Shown: one piece after another, positions 1 through 6,698 of the stretch
Layout: each line of letters begins with the position of its first letter
How positions within the stretch are numbered: the first letter of the stretch is position 1
Assembly (NCBI GenBank): GCA_034927775.1
Contig: JAYFPL010000012.1
Span: 1 to 8,094 of the forward strand
Direction of reading: 5' to 3'
Source: IOR16 sp034927775
Lineage (GTDB): Bacteria > Bacillota > Clostridia > Peptostreptococcales > Anaerovoracaceae
DNA length: 8,094 nucleotides
The notes under the pieces: generated by a model
What the model was told of the DNA's origin: nothing
What the model saw: only the letters and a program-made list of their open reading frames with translations
Databases searched by the model: none
Translations under genes and position numbers: made by a program

Positions 1-116
1 TAGATTTCCTTCAGTTTACTGATAAGACCCGTGAGAGACTATCACGTTGATAGGTCGGAGGTGTAAGTATGGCAACATATTCAGCTGACCGATACTAATA
101 GGTCGAACGCTTGACC
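1..116 (+). rRNA. rrl: 23S ribosomal RNA, 3' end (partial)
   Basis: This is the last ~116 bases of a large-subunit rRNA. It contains the conserved 3' region that reads GACCGATACTAATAGGTCGA and ends in CTTGACC, which in complete 23S genes pairs with the 5' terminus in helix 1. The 3' end is placed at the last C of that motif, within a base or two. The 5' part lies upstream of the window. It is followed in the same direction by 5S rRNA, the usual operon order. Confidence 0.96.
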
Positions 117-184
117 AATGGTTTCAAGTAAGAAGTAAAAAAGATTACATTGTTTGGTTTTGAGGGTACTAACCTTCAAAAAAA
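117..184 (+). other. 23S-5S internal transcribed spacer
   Basis: A 68-base AT-rich spacer with no tRNA gene. It contains a 9-bp stem (159-167 with 172-180, one G-U pair, 4-base loop) just before the 5S start. The stem is probably a feature of the precursor that is trimmed during 5S maturation; that role is inferred from position only. Confidence 0.7.
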
Positions 185-300
185 TCTGGTGACTATAGCA
201 AGGAGGTCACACCTGTTGCCATATCGAACACAGTAGTTAAGCTCCTTTGCGCTGATGGTACTTGGCGGGCAGCTGCCTGGGAGAGTAGGACGTTGCCAGT
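185..300 (+). rRNA. rrf: 5S ribosomal RNA
   Basis: About 116 bases with the standard 5S landmarks. The 5' end TCTGGTGAC pairs with the 3' end GTTGCCAG to form helix I. The GAACACAGTAGTTAAGCTCC block and the TGGGAGAGTAGGACGTTGCC block are both present in order. The 5S ends one base before a T run and an intrinsic terminator, so it closes the rRNA operon. The ends are estimated from helix I pairing. Confidence 0.95.
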
Positions 301-312
301 TTTACAAAAAGA

Positions 313-345
313 AGAAGTTATCTTTTGATAGCTTCTTTTTTTTAT
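313..345 (+). terminator. rRNA operon intrinsic terminator
   Basis: A 10-bp stem (AGAAGTTATC at 313-322 with GATAGCTTCT at 327-336, one G-U pair) has a TTTT loop and is followed by a run of T from 336. It lies 12 bases after the 5S end and separates the rRNA operon from the next transcription unit. Confidence 0.9.
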
Positions 346-356
346 ATTTTTATTTA

Positions 357-385
357 TTGACTATTTGGTTTACTTGGAGTAAACT
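357..385 (+). promoter_or_regulatory. Promoter and overlapping operator of the BlaI/M56 operon
   Basis: A -35 box TTGACT (357-362) and a -10 box TAAACT (380-385) are separated by 17 bases. A perfect 6-bp inverted repeat, GTTTAC-N5-GTAAAC (368-384), covers the spacer and most of the -10. The next gene encodes a BlaI-family repressor, which binds short dyads (the classic box is TACA-N2-TGTA), so this dyad is the likely autoregulatory operator. Promoter and dyad are seen directly; binding is inferred. Confidence 0.72.
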
Positions 386-424
386 TAAATTATGGTCTAT
401 TCTAGATAAACTAAAAAGGAGGCA

Positions 425-793
425 ATGAATTTGACTGAATATAAATTAGCAGAGATAGAAAGTAAATTTGTTGAGATAATATGGGAAAATGAACCGATAT
501 ATTCAGGTGATTTAGTAAAACTCTGTAATAAAGAGTTAAATTGGAAAAAGTCAACAACATATACAGTTTTAAGAAAATTATGTCAGCGAGGGATATTACA
601 AAATAATGATGCGCTTGTGACATCTTTGATTAAAAAAGATGAATTTTATTCCTTACAAAGCAAACAGTTTGTAGATGAGACATTTAACGGATCTTTACCT
701 AAGTTTGTCGCAGCATTTACCAGAAGTACAAAATTAAATGAAAAGGAAATTAAAGATTTATTAAAGTTAATTAATGAACACAAAGAGGTATAA
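425..793 (+). CDS. BlaI/MecI/CopY-family transcriptional repressor
   Basis: A 122-residue winged-helix protein of normal family length. The N-terminal part (about residues 5-60) is the DNA-binding domain, with a recognition helix near WKKSTTYTVLRKL (40-52). The C-terminal part (about 78-118) is the dimerisation helix region. In the family, the dimer represses its own operon until the partner membrane protease signals and the repressor is cleaved. The M56 gene starts 2 bases after the stop, the standard repressor-protease pairing. Start: the AGGAGG at 417-422 is only 2 bases from the ATG at 425 but 8 bases from an in-frame TTG at 431, so the real start may be the TTG (120 residues). At the position equivalent to the MecI cleavage site Asn101-Phe102, as I recall it, this protein has Ala97-Phe98. 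The true target genes and inducer are unknown, so no blaI symbol is given. Confidence 0.93.
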   Translation: MNLTEYKLAEIESKFVEIIWENEPIYSGDLVKLCNKELNWKKSTTYTVLRKLCQRGILQNNDALVTSLIKKDEFYSLQSKQFVDETFNGSLPKFVAAFTRSTKLNEKEIKDLLKLINEHKEV

Positions 794-795
794 AA

Positions 796-2856
796 ATGGA
801 TCAATTATTTCTTCAAATTTTAAATATGAGTATCACATCTTCCTATGTTATATTGTTTGTTATCGTTGTTCGTAGGTTACTTAAAAAAGCGCCTAAAATT
901 TTTTCCTATGTGCTGTGGTCTGCAGTACTTTTTCGTCTTATATGCCCATTTTCCTTTGAGAGCATTTTTAGTCTGACGTTTGTGAATACACAAACATTGT
1001 CCTCGGATATTATGTATTCACAAAAACCGCAAGTTCAAAGTGGCATTACAATGATTGATCAAGCAGCAAATCATTCCTTACCTGTACCTGTGGCAGAAGC
1101 AAGCATAAATCCTATACAAATTTGGATTTTTCTTGGTGAAATGGTATGGATATTTGGCATAGCATGTTTATTGCTTTATAATTTTTTTACTGTGTTTCGA
1201 TTACATACTCAATTAGAGCGGGCAAGAATGATTTCGGAGTCTATTTACGAAATAAATGGTATTCAAACACCATTTGTGTTTGGGTTAATAAATCCTAAAA
1301 TATATTTGCCGGTAGGTCTTACGGAAAATGAAAGAAAATATATTATAAAACATGAACAAACACATATCAAAAGGCTTGATCCTATTATAAAGCTCATTGC
1401 ATTCTTATTACTTTGTATTCATTGGTTTAACCCATTTGTTTGGGTTGCATTTTTGCTTATGTGTGAAGATATGGAGCTTTCCTGTGATGAAAGTGTAATT
1501 CGACAGATGGGCAGCGAGATAAAAAAGGAATATTCCATTTCTCTTTTAACCCTGTCGGCAGGAAGACGGATGATTGGTGGTTTTCCTCTTTCCTTTGGAG
1601 AGAATAATATAAAAGGACGTGTTATGAATATTTTAAATTATAAAAAACCTGAATTCTGGGTTATGGTGGCTGCGTTAGTTGCTGTAGCAGGAGTTTGCAT
1701 AGGACTTATGAGTAACCAACCACAAAAAAAATTAACAATTGAAGATTATGCAGACCAATTCATACAAGAAGAAATAAAAGGTTACGAAAATGCGGAATGG
1801 ACAGAATTTAAAATTATAGAAAGTAAGATTACAAAGCTCGAAAAAATAGCATCGCTGGATGAGATCTTTTCTGATCCTATTGAAATATGGAGTCTTGAAT
1901 ATCGTTTGAAACCGGATGATATAAATAAGGTAATGCTTGCTGGCGGTATGAATGAAATTGATGGATGGATTACAGAGGACAGCAGTGCTGGTAAACCAAT
2001 GTTGGTATTTTCTTATAAACATTCTCAACCACAGTATTTGGGTTGTATTTGGAGTGGGGAAAATGATTTAACTAAACTTTCTGGTCAGGAAACAGCACTT
2101 CGAATTTTTCTTGAAGGTTTGGAACTTTTGCCTCATGAAACATATAGTGGAAATCATATTCTTGTAAAATTTCCTCTCTCTACCGGAGAGACCTGTCAAC
2201 TATTTCTATCTCAGCCAATTGTTCAAGGAGATTTAGGAATATGGTGCGTTGAGAGATGGATGGATGGAAACGGAAACATATATTATGAGACCCCGATGAC
2301 AGACGGTCTAATTGAAGAATATTATAAGACGTTGCAACAACAATGTGACGAAGGGAATAAGCCATATCTCTTGGATCCGTTGCAGGTTGCACTGAATTAT
2401 ATAAATAAAGACCTTGGACAATATGTTTTCCTTGATGAGCTTGTTCCTCAATATTCTGCAAAGGTGGAGGATTTTCTAGAAACTCCTGAAAGCCATTTTA
2501 TAGGGTATATTTCAGACTTTGAAATTGAGAAATATAGCAAACCTTCTTTCCATTTAGATCAGATTGAATGGCTAACGGAGGATGACTCTAAAAGACTGAA
2601 TGAGTTGAACATAAATTCGGATGACCTGCCCAATGGATACTATATATATAATCCGAACAACTATCCGATGTTTTGTCAAGTAACAAATGAAACCCAATAT
2701 TATATTATCAGATGGGAAGAAGAAATAACTCATAAATCTGTTTCTATGGAGGAGTTTGTCGAAAATTTGAAACATTATTCTGATTTTACACCTCCATTTC
2801 GAGTTGTTATGAAAGATGGTTATGTACAAAGCATTACTGAACAATATATACCATAA
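796..2856 (+). CDS. M56-family (BlaR1-like) membrane metalloprotease / signal transducer with non-beta-lactam sensor tail
   Basis: A 686-residue membrane protein, the likely antirepressor partner of the upstream BlaI-type repressor. Membrane segments lie near residues 10-27, 33-53, 105-130, 197-222 and 287-306. The zinc protease motif HEQTH is at 186-190, followed by the M56 block ELSCDE at 227-232, where Glu227 is the probable third ligand. The domain is cytoplasmic in BlaR1. After the last membrane helix comes a long extracytoplasmic region (about 307-686). It does not show the BlaR1 penicillin-sensor set (SxxK, SxN, KTG in order). Instead it has two parts: one around GIWCVERW (481-488), and a C-terminal one with LDQIEWL (587-593), PNGYYIYNP (612-620) and the ending DGYVQSITEQYIP. 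I recall these two parts from Clostridia M56 proteins and lipoproteins, ligand unknown. An AGAGG precedes the ATG inside the end of the repressor gene, and the pair is probably one transcript. Confidence 0.9.
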   Translation: MDQLFLQILNMSITSSYVILFVIVVRRLLKKAPKIFSYVLWSAVLFRLICPFSFESIFSLTFVNTQTLSSDIMYSQKPQVQSGITMIDQAANHSLPVPVAEASINPIQIWIFLGEMVWIFGIACLLLYNFFTVFRLHTQLERARMISESIYEINGIQTPFVFGLINPKIYLPVGLTENERKYIIKHEQTHIKRLDPIIKLIAFLLLCIHWFNPFVWVAFLLMCEDMELSCDESVIRQMGSEIKKEYSISLLTLSAGRRMIGGFPLSFGENNIKGRVMNILNYKKPEFWVMVAALVAVAGVCIGLMSNQPQKKLTIEDYADQFIQEEIKGYENAEWTEFKIIESKITKLEKIASLDEIFSDPIEIWSLEYRLKPDDINKVMLAGGMNEIDGWITEDSSAGKPMLVFSYKHSQPQYLGCIWSGENDLTKLSGQETALRIFLEGLELLPHETYSGNHILVKFPLSTGETCQLFLSQPIVQGDLGIWCVERWMDGNGNIYYETPMTDGLIEEYYKTLQQQCDEGNKPYLLDPLQVALNYINKDLGQYVFLDELVPQYSAKVEDFLETPESHFIGYISDFEIEKYSKPSFHLDQIEWLTEDDSKRLNELNINSDDLPNGYYIYNPNNYPMFCQVTNETQYYIIRWEEEITHKSVSMEEFVENLKHYSDFTPPFRVVMKDGYVQSITEQYIP

Positions 2857-2941
2857 ATTTTTTTAGCTCGTACTTTTATTTTATAACAATATGGTATTTA
2901 ATCCATATGTTATGAATAAATTGTTGGTGGAGGTACGTGCA

Positions 2942-3982
2942 ATGAGAAATGATGTGACAGTTAGAAAGAGTATTCAAAATGGATTAAAAAAACAACAGGA
3001 ACCGAAAAGAGAAATTATTGTAAACGGATACGTCTATCCAAGTGTAGACCTGAACTTAATAAGAGAAATAAGTCCAGATCTTACAGCGATTAATTTATTC
3101 AGTTATGGAATTACTGAGGATGGGGATTTACTGCCACTGAATGATGATGAACTAGTCAGTGTCTTAAAAGAAAATCAAGTAGCACCTATTATGGTACTGA
3201 CATCATTAACCGAACAAGGGACGTTTCGTACTGATTTACTGCAGATAATCCTGGATGATGAAAATTTGCAAGAAAAATTGATCAATAGAATTTTAGAAGA
3301 GATCCGTAACAAAGGATTAAATGGAGTTGATTTTGACTTTGAATATGTGGAATCAGGCTATAAAGATAAATATGCGGCATTTATTGAGAAAACAAGGAAT
3401 CGGTTAAATGCAGAAGGATATATGGTAACTGCTGCTGTAGCCCCAAAGATTTCTGCAGATCAAAAAGGACTTCTCTATGAAGGGCATGATTATGCAGCGA
3501 TTGGAAAAGCTGCCAATTTAATATTAGCTATGACGTATGAATGGGGATATACCTTTGGCCCTCCTATGGCAGTTGCACCCATTAATAAAGTTCGTGAGGT
3601 CTTAGACTATGCCGTTACGGAAATACCTCCTTCTAAACTTCTTATGGGAATTCCAAATTATGGTTATGATTGGACGCTACCTTATGTAAAAGGGGAATCC
3701 AAGGCTAGAATCCTTTCTAATGTGGATGCACAAGAATTGGCAAGGCAAAAAGGTGCCGAAATAAAATTTGATGCGCTTGCTCAGTCTCCTTATTTTAAGT
3801 ATACAGATGAGCAGGGGCGTGAGCATGAAGTATGGTTTGAGGATGCAAGAAGCATTCAGGCAAAACTTAATTTAGTTAAGGAATATGACCTTGCAGGTGT
3901 TGCGTATTGGAACCTTACGTGGCCGTTTCCTGCAAATTGGGATGTTTTAGAAAATACCTATACTGTTACAAAAGTGGTATAA
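2942..3982 (+). CDS. Glycoside hydrolase family 18 protein, YaaH/SleL-like (spore cortex type), without LysM
   Basis: A 346-residue GH18 TIM-barrel enzyme. The catalytic motif reads GVDFDFE, giving Asp130, Asp132 and the proton donor Glu134. Other family blocks are MTYEWG (197-202), GIPNYGYDW (236-244) and the C-terminal AYWNLTWPFP (321-330). The pattern matches the peptidoglycan N-acetylglucosaminidase branch (YaaH, YdhD, SleL), which degrades spore cortex, more than true chitinases. Those relatives usually carry one or two N-terminal LysM domains. Here there are none, nor a signal peptide; the barrel begins near residue 27 after a basic, Gln-rich lead. A longer frame opens at 2891, but GGAGGT at 2929-2934 sits 7 bases before the ATG at 2942, which decides the start. 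It follows the M56 gene by 85 bases in the same direction. I see no convincing promoter in that gap, so read-through is possible. The substrate is inferred. Confidence 0.88.
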   Translation: MRNDVTVRKSIQNGLKKQQEPKREIIVNGYVYPSVDLNLIREISPDLTAINLFSYGITEDGDLLPLNDDELVSVLKENQVAPIMVLTSLTEQGTFRTDLLQIILDDENLQEKLINRILEEIRNKGLNGVDFDFEYVESGYKDKYAAFIEKTRNRLNAEGYMVTAAVAPKISADQKGLLYEGHDYAAIGKAANLILAMTYEWGYTFGPPMAVAPINKVREVLDYAVTEIPPSKLLMGIPNYGYDWTLPYVKGESKARILSNVDAQELARQKGAEIKFDALAQSPYFKYTDEQGREHEVWFEDARSIQAKLNLVKEYDLAGVAYWNLTWPFPANWDVLENTYTVTKVV

Positions 3983-4013
3983 TTTAAATGATATTTTCTA
4001 TGCAGTAAATATG

Positions 4014-4043
4014 ATATAAAAAGATGGTATTATGAAAATACCA
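4014..4043 (-). terminator. azlCD intrinsic terminator
   Basis: On the minus strand, TGGTATT-TTCAT-AATACCA (7-bp stem, 4025-4043) is followed by TCTTTTTATAT. The hairpin includes the azlD stop codon. On the plus strand there is no T run after it, so it should act mainly on azlCD, not on the convergent GH18 gene. Confidence 0.7.
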
Positions 4044-4359
4044 CCTGAATTAAAAACATATATAAAATGGTTCCGCCTAAAATACTAATAAGATTATTAT
4101 GTTTCCATAAATGAACAAATCCGACAAATACGAAGTATAGAAACTCGTCAAGGCCAAAACGACACGAAGTGAGCGAAACATATATTAACAAAGAGATGAT
4201 GAGCATTGCCATAACGGCTGGTGGGAGTGCTTGCCCAATATAATCAATGGCTTTTGGTGTCCCTTTTGTGAATAAGAAAAATGGTGTTGCGCGTTGTCCC
4301 ATTATGACGGCTGACATAACTACGATCATAAGAAAAGCATATCCTGGTGAAATCGACAT
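4030..4359 (-). CDS. azlD: AzlD-family branched-chain amino acid transport subunit
   Basis: A 109-residue, very hydrophobic protein with about four membrane segments, the usual size for AzlD. It is the small partner of AzlC in a two-protein exporter of branched-chain amino acids (and 4-azaleucine, from which the name comes). Family features visible are the N-terminal stretch with the RATPFF block and the ALPPAVMAMLI segment. The ATG overlaps the azlC stop by one base (TAATG), and AGGAGGTG lies just upstream inside azlC, indicating translational coupling. The stop codon lies inside the operon's terminator hairpin. No neighbouring Lrp-like regulator is present in the window. Confidence 0.93.
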   Translation of the reverse strand: MSISPGYAFLMIVVMSAVIMGQRATPFFLFTKGTPKAIDYIGQALPPAVMAMLIISLLIYVSLTSCRFGLDEFLYFVFVGFVHLWKHNNLISILGGTILYMFLIQVVFS

Positions 4360-5099
4360 TAGGACACCTCCTGTTCCATTTGTATTGTTTCTTTTTCATC
4401 TTTTAATGGTTGGAATACCAATCTTTTTTGTATTGGTGTTCGACCGATAAAAAGTAATATTAAAATGAACAGCATCGCTGGTAAAGCTAAATTTTCTCCC
4501 CCAAAAATAAATAATGCGAGTAAAGTAGCTGCAATGCCTAAAAGTGCCGGAATGTGCGTTGGATAATCTCTCCATTGATCAAGAAAAATAACTAAGAATA
4601 GTGCAGTCATAGCAAAATCCATCCCTGCGGAATTAAAGGTAATCAAAGAACCAGCCAAAGCACCTATAATAGAGCCGACAATCCAATAGCTATGGTTTAA
4701 GGCAGCGATGCATAGAATAAATTTATCTTCATCGACACCTTTGGGTGCCTTTACAGAGCAAAGTAAGGAGTAGGTTTCATCCGTCAATGCAAAAATCATG
4801 TAATATTTTTTCCAACCCATTTTACTAAATCGTTCAATGAAGGATAGACCATAGAACATATAACGTACATTGACAAGAAATGACATCATAGCGACTTCAA
4901 CGAGTCCAAGACCGGTTGCCATCATTCCGACAGCAAGATATTGCATGGATCCGGAGAAAATAACAAGGCTCATAAAAAACGCCCAAAGAGCATTGTAGCC
5001 TGCGTTTTCTAAAAGCAATCCAAAAGGAATGCCAATAGACAAATATCCTAATAAAATTGGAATGGTATGAGGGAATGCTGCCCTTATTGCTTTTTTCAT
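4359..5099 (-). CDS. azlC: AzlC-family branched-chain amino acid exporter, large subunit
   Basis: A 246-residue inner-membrane protein of typical AzlC length. It starts with a short basic lead and then GYLSIGIPFGLL, followed by FSGSMQYLAVGMM, VNVRYMFYGLSF, the ALTDETYSLL loop and the LDQWRDYPTH loop, all characteristic of AzlC/YgaZ proteins. Together with AzlD it forms an exporter of branched-chain amino acids. The C-terminal ~25 residues are charged and probably cytoplasmic. The ribosome binding site is weak (AAGAAGG, about 10 bases before the ATG), whereas azlD has a strong one. A good promoter lies 41 bases upstream of the start. It is transcribed convergently with the GH18 gene. Confidence 0.95.
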   Translation of the reverse strand: MKKAIRAAFPHTIPILLGYLSIGIPFGLLLENAGYNALWAFFMSLVIFSGSMQYLAVGMMATGLGLVEVAMMSFLVNVRYMFYGLSFIERFSKMGWKKYYMIFALTDETYSLLCSVKAPKGVDEDKFILCIAALNHSYWIVGSIIGALAGSLITFNSAGMDFAMTALFLVIFLDQWRDYPTHIPALLGIAATLLALFIFGGENLALPAMLFILILLFIGRTPIQKRLVFQPLKDEKETIQMEQEVS

Positions 5100-5139
5100 T
5101 TTATTTTAACCTTCTTTATAATTTTATGATTCCAGTGTC

Positions 5140-5168
5140 ATTATAGCCTTAATAGATTTTAGAAACAA
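5140..5168 (-). promoter_or_regulatory. azlCD promoter
   Basis: On the minus strand, TTGTTT (5163-5168) and a consensus TATAAT (5140-5145) are separated by 17 bases, upstream of azlC. No clear operator dyad overlaps it. Confidence 0.7.
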
Positions 5169-5237
5169 GTAGGTAGAACATTTGCGTAATTTTCTGTAAA
5201 TTTAAAAAAATTATATTTAGCATTTTTATATATAAAG

Positions 5238-5270
5238 AAAGAATAGATAGTTAATAAGTATCTATTCTTT
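5238..5270 (-). terminator. 12-bp hairpin beyond the tRNA 3'-half remnant
   Basis: A perfect 12-bp stem (AAAGAATAGATA 5238-5249 with TATCTATTCTTT 5259-5270) has a 9-base loop. On the minus strand it is followed by CTTTATATAT, and on the plus strand by TTGT after a T run, so it could work either way. It starts 3 bases beyond the tRNA-like remnant, as the true tRNA-Arg gene's terminator lies just beyond its CCA. It is therefore most simply read as that remnant's old terminator. Confidence 0.6.
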
Positions 5271-5272
5271 TT

Positions 5273-5310
5273 GTGAGCCCAAAGAGACTTAAACTTCCAA
5301 CCTTTGCACT
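5273..5310 (-). pseudogene. tRNA-Arg 3'-half remnant (possible attachment-site scar)
   Basis: By eye, 32 of 38 positions match the intact tRNA-Arg(ACG) at 6701-6738, in the same orientation. The match covers the 3' half, from the anticodon stem through the variable region, T arm and acceptor 3' strand to the start of the CCA. Similarity stops at the anticodon loop, and the 5' half is not recognisable beyond it. Four of the six differences are C-to-T or G-to-A changes, as expected of unselected decay. It cannot be a working tRNA. It is either the displaced end of an old integration event or a decayed duplicate gene. Confidence 0.75.
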
Positions 5311-5329
5311 TCATTTCAGTTCGATAGTA

Positions 5330-5358
5330 TTGTAACTTTAAATTTAAAATGATATGAT
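5330..5358 (+). promoter_or_regulatory. Probable promoter of the DUF2812 gene
   Basis: TTGTAA (5330-5335), a 17-base spacer and TATGAT (5353-5358, one mismatch to consensus) lie 39 bases upstream of the chosen start codon. The surrounding DNA is AT-rich, so chance matches are possible. Confidence 0.45.
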
Positions 5359-5397
5359 TTGCTCATAAAAAGGTGTTTCAAAAGGAGCGGTATTAAA

Positions 5398-6033
5398 ATG
5401 ATTGGTTTGGACACTAAATATCAACTTCGGTTATTTTCTTTTTTTGATTATAGGGGGGTAGAAGAACGCATAAATGCAATGTATGCAAGGGGTTGGGAAA
5501 TTCAAAGTATTGGTGCATGGCTTTGGAAATATAAAAAAATAAAACCTGTAAATAAAAAATTTAGTGTGTGTTTTTACAACGATGGTTTAGAGTGGAGTGA
5601 ACAAGGTTGGAAAAAGATCTTAGAATGGAAGAAAATGCAGATTTTTTCTACTGAAGAAGATAAAGCGATACCACTAGAAATTGATGAAATTGTTAGAATG
5701 GAAAGTATGTGTAGTGCTGTAGAAAAAACTTTTATTCCAGCTTGGAAAATAGCTTTTGTTGTCATGATAATACTTACTACAAATTATGGAATAAAGTATT
5801 TTACCAATTCTCCATACTGTGACGAAGGCACTATTTGGATTTTTATACTTTCTGTATGTGGAGTTATTTTAGCAGGATTTTCACTTTTTGGATATATGTT
5901 TTGGGTAAAAAAATCTAAAGAAAGAATAGATAATGGAGGGTGTTGTATTAGTTCCAGATGGTATCGCAATTTACAGAACATATTATTAGTTGGATTTTTT
6001 GCTTTAGCGATTGGATATTTAGTAAGTATTTGA
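5398..6033 (+). CDS. DUF2812-like membrane protein
   Basis: A 211-residue protein whose N-terminal half resembles DUF2812. It has an opening YQLRLFSFFDYRGVEERI, then the AMYARGWEIQSIG segment, a WKYKKIKPVNKKFSVCFY strand pair, and GWKKILEWKKMQIFSTEED around residues 77-95. The second half holds three membrane segments (about 115-135, 147-173 and 191-210). DUF2812 proteins have no established biochemical role. Many lie next to PadR-type regulator genes, but no such gene is nearby here. A longer TTG-initiated frame begins at 5359; the ATG at 5398 is preferred because AAAGGAG (5381-5387) precedes it by 10 bases. It lies between the tRNA remnant and the intact tRNA, with its own promoter, so it may be cargo of a lost element. 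The family call is from recalled pattern only. Confidence 0.75.
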   Translation: MIGLDTKYQLRLFSFFDYRGVEERINAMYARGWEIQSIGAWLWKYKKIKPVNKKFSVCFYNDGLEWSEQGWKKILEWKKMQIFSTEEDKAIPLEIDEIVRMESMCSAVEKTFIPAWKIAFVVMIILTTNYGIKYFTNSPYCDEGTIWIFILSVCGVILAGFSLFGYMFWVKKSKERIDNGGCCISSRWYRNLQNILLVGFFALAIGYLVSI

Positions 6034-6071
6034 TATTGTAAGTGTTCTTGGATTAATAATAAGCCTATCCA

Positions 6072-6446
6072 TTACTTTTTATTGTTTGACTTATAATAAT
6101 GTATCGCACAACATAGACACATAATGATAAACATAAAAAAGAAAGCACTATAACTATTAATTATATGTCTAAAGTAATTACCAATAAATAAAGTTCCATA
6201 CCAGATTATTATACTGTATGTATATCCATCAAAATTTGGTATAGATACCAATAATATAGCATAAATCAGAGAAGGCGCACCACATAACAAATATACTATT
6301 TTAAATACTCTTAACCATTTGTCTAATTCAAAATCACCACAGATAAAAGTAAAAATTAGCGATAAAACAATACATATCACAATACCACCTAATGATATTA
6401 GTAAAAATGTTCTGAGGTTAGGGAGCATTTCGGTTCGTTTCTGCAT
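6072..6446 (-). CDS. Small hypothetical membrane protein, four predicted helices
   Basis: A 124-residue protein that I do not recognise. It has hydrophobic segments near residues 11-35, 44-67, 73-93 and 98-115, a short basic N-terminus (MQKRTEMLPNLR) and a lysine/asparagine-rich C-terminus. No catalytic or metal-binding motif is visible. That it is a real gene is supported by a good ribosome binding site (AAGGAGAT, 7 bases before the ATG), a plausible promoter at 6480-6508, and a coherent membrane topology. It converges on the DUF2812 gene with a 38-base gap and lies in the same interval between the two tRNA-Arg sequences. Confidence 0.7.
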   Translation of the reverse strand: MQKRTEMLPNLRTFLLISLGGIVICIVLSLIFTFICGDFELDKWLRVFKIVYLLCGAPSLIYAILLVSIPNFDGYTYSIIIWYGTLFIGNYFRHIINSYSAFFFMFIIMCLCCAIHYYKSNNKK

Positions 6447-6479
6447 ATTAAATATCTCCTTTGTGGTTTATATGTTTAA

Positions 6480-6508
6480 ATAATAACAATAATTAAAATT
6501 AAAATCAA
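6480..6508 (-). promoter_or_regulatory. Probable promoter of the 6072-6446 gene
   Basis: On the minus strand, TTGATT (6503-6508), a 17-base spacer and TATTAT (6480-6485) lie 34 bases upstream of the start codon. The very AT-rich context lowers confidence. Confidence 0.45.
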
Positions 6509-6511
6509 CAA

Positions 6512-6554
6512 TGGGCTGTCCCAAAAGTATCAATACTTACGAAATGATAGCCCA
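6512..6554. repeat. Imperfect inverted repeat resembling transposon ends
   Basis: TGGGCTGTC (6512-6520) pairs with GATAGCCCA (6546-6554, one G-U), and inside it AAGTAT (6525-6530) pairs with ATACTT (6533-6538). The left arm GGGCTGTCCCAAAAGT is the kind of sequence found at insertion-sequence termini. The whole is only 43 bases and carries no gene, so it would be a miniature element or collapsed remnant. It could also simply be a hairpin. Confidence 0.45.
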
Positions 6555-6566
6555 CTCTTATTATTT

Positions 6567-6586
6567 AAAATAATTAAAATTATTTT
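6567..6586. repeat. AT-only palindrome
   Basis: AAAATAATT-AA-AATTATTTT forms a 9-bp inverted repeat made only of A and T, 12 bases after the transposon-end-like repeat. No function is evident. The remaining 6587-6660 is AT-rich with no gene that I can support. Confidence 0.4.
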
Positions 6587-6667
6587 TTCTGTTAGTGATA
6601 AAAATTGATTATAAAAAATTATAAAAAGAATTTAAAGATAATAAAACGTTGAATTTTCAAGGGGAAA

Positions 6668-6694
6668 TAAAAAAAGTGCCACAATCGTGACACT
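6668..6694 (-). terminator. tRNA-Arg intrinsic terminator
   Basis: On the minus strand, AGTGTCAC-GATT-GTGGCACT (8-bp stem with one G-U pair, 6675-6694) is followed directly by a run of seven T. It begins 4 bases after the encoded CCA of the tRNA-Arg gene. Confidence 0.88.
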
Positions 6695-6698
6695 CTTT

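Noticed and set aside
117..184. tRNA in the 23S-5S spacer
   Set aside because: The spacer is only 68 bases and no cloverleaf can be drawn.
1732..2844. Three minus-strand frames inside the M56 gene
   Set aside because: All are antisense to a continuous, domain-supported coding sequence and have low-complexity or unfamiliar translations.
2891..2941. 17-codon extension of the GH18 gene from an upstream ATG
   Set aside because: No ribosome binding site precedes it, while GGAGGT sits 7 bases before the ATG at 2942.
4247..4450. Plus-strand frame of 67 codons
   Set aside because: It lies wholly antisense to azlD/azlC, has no ribosome binding site and gives no recognisable protein.
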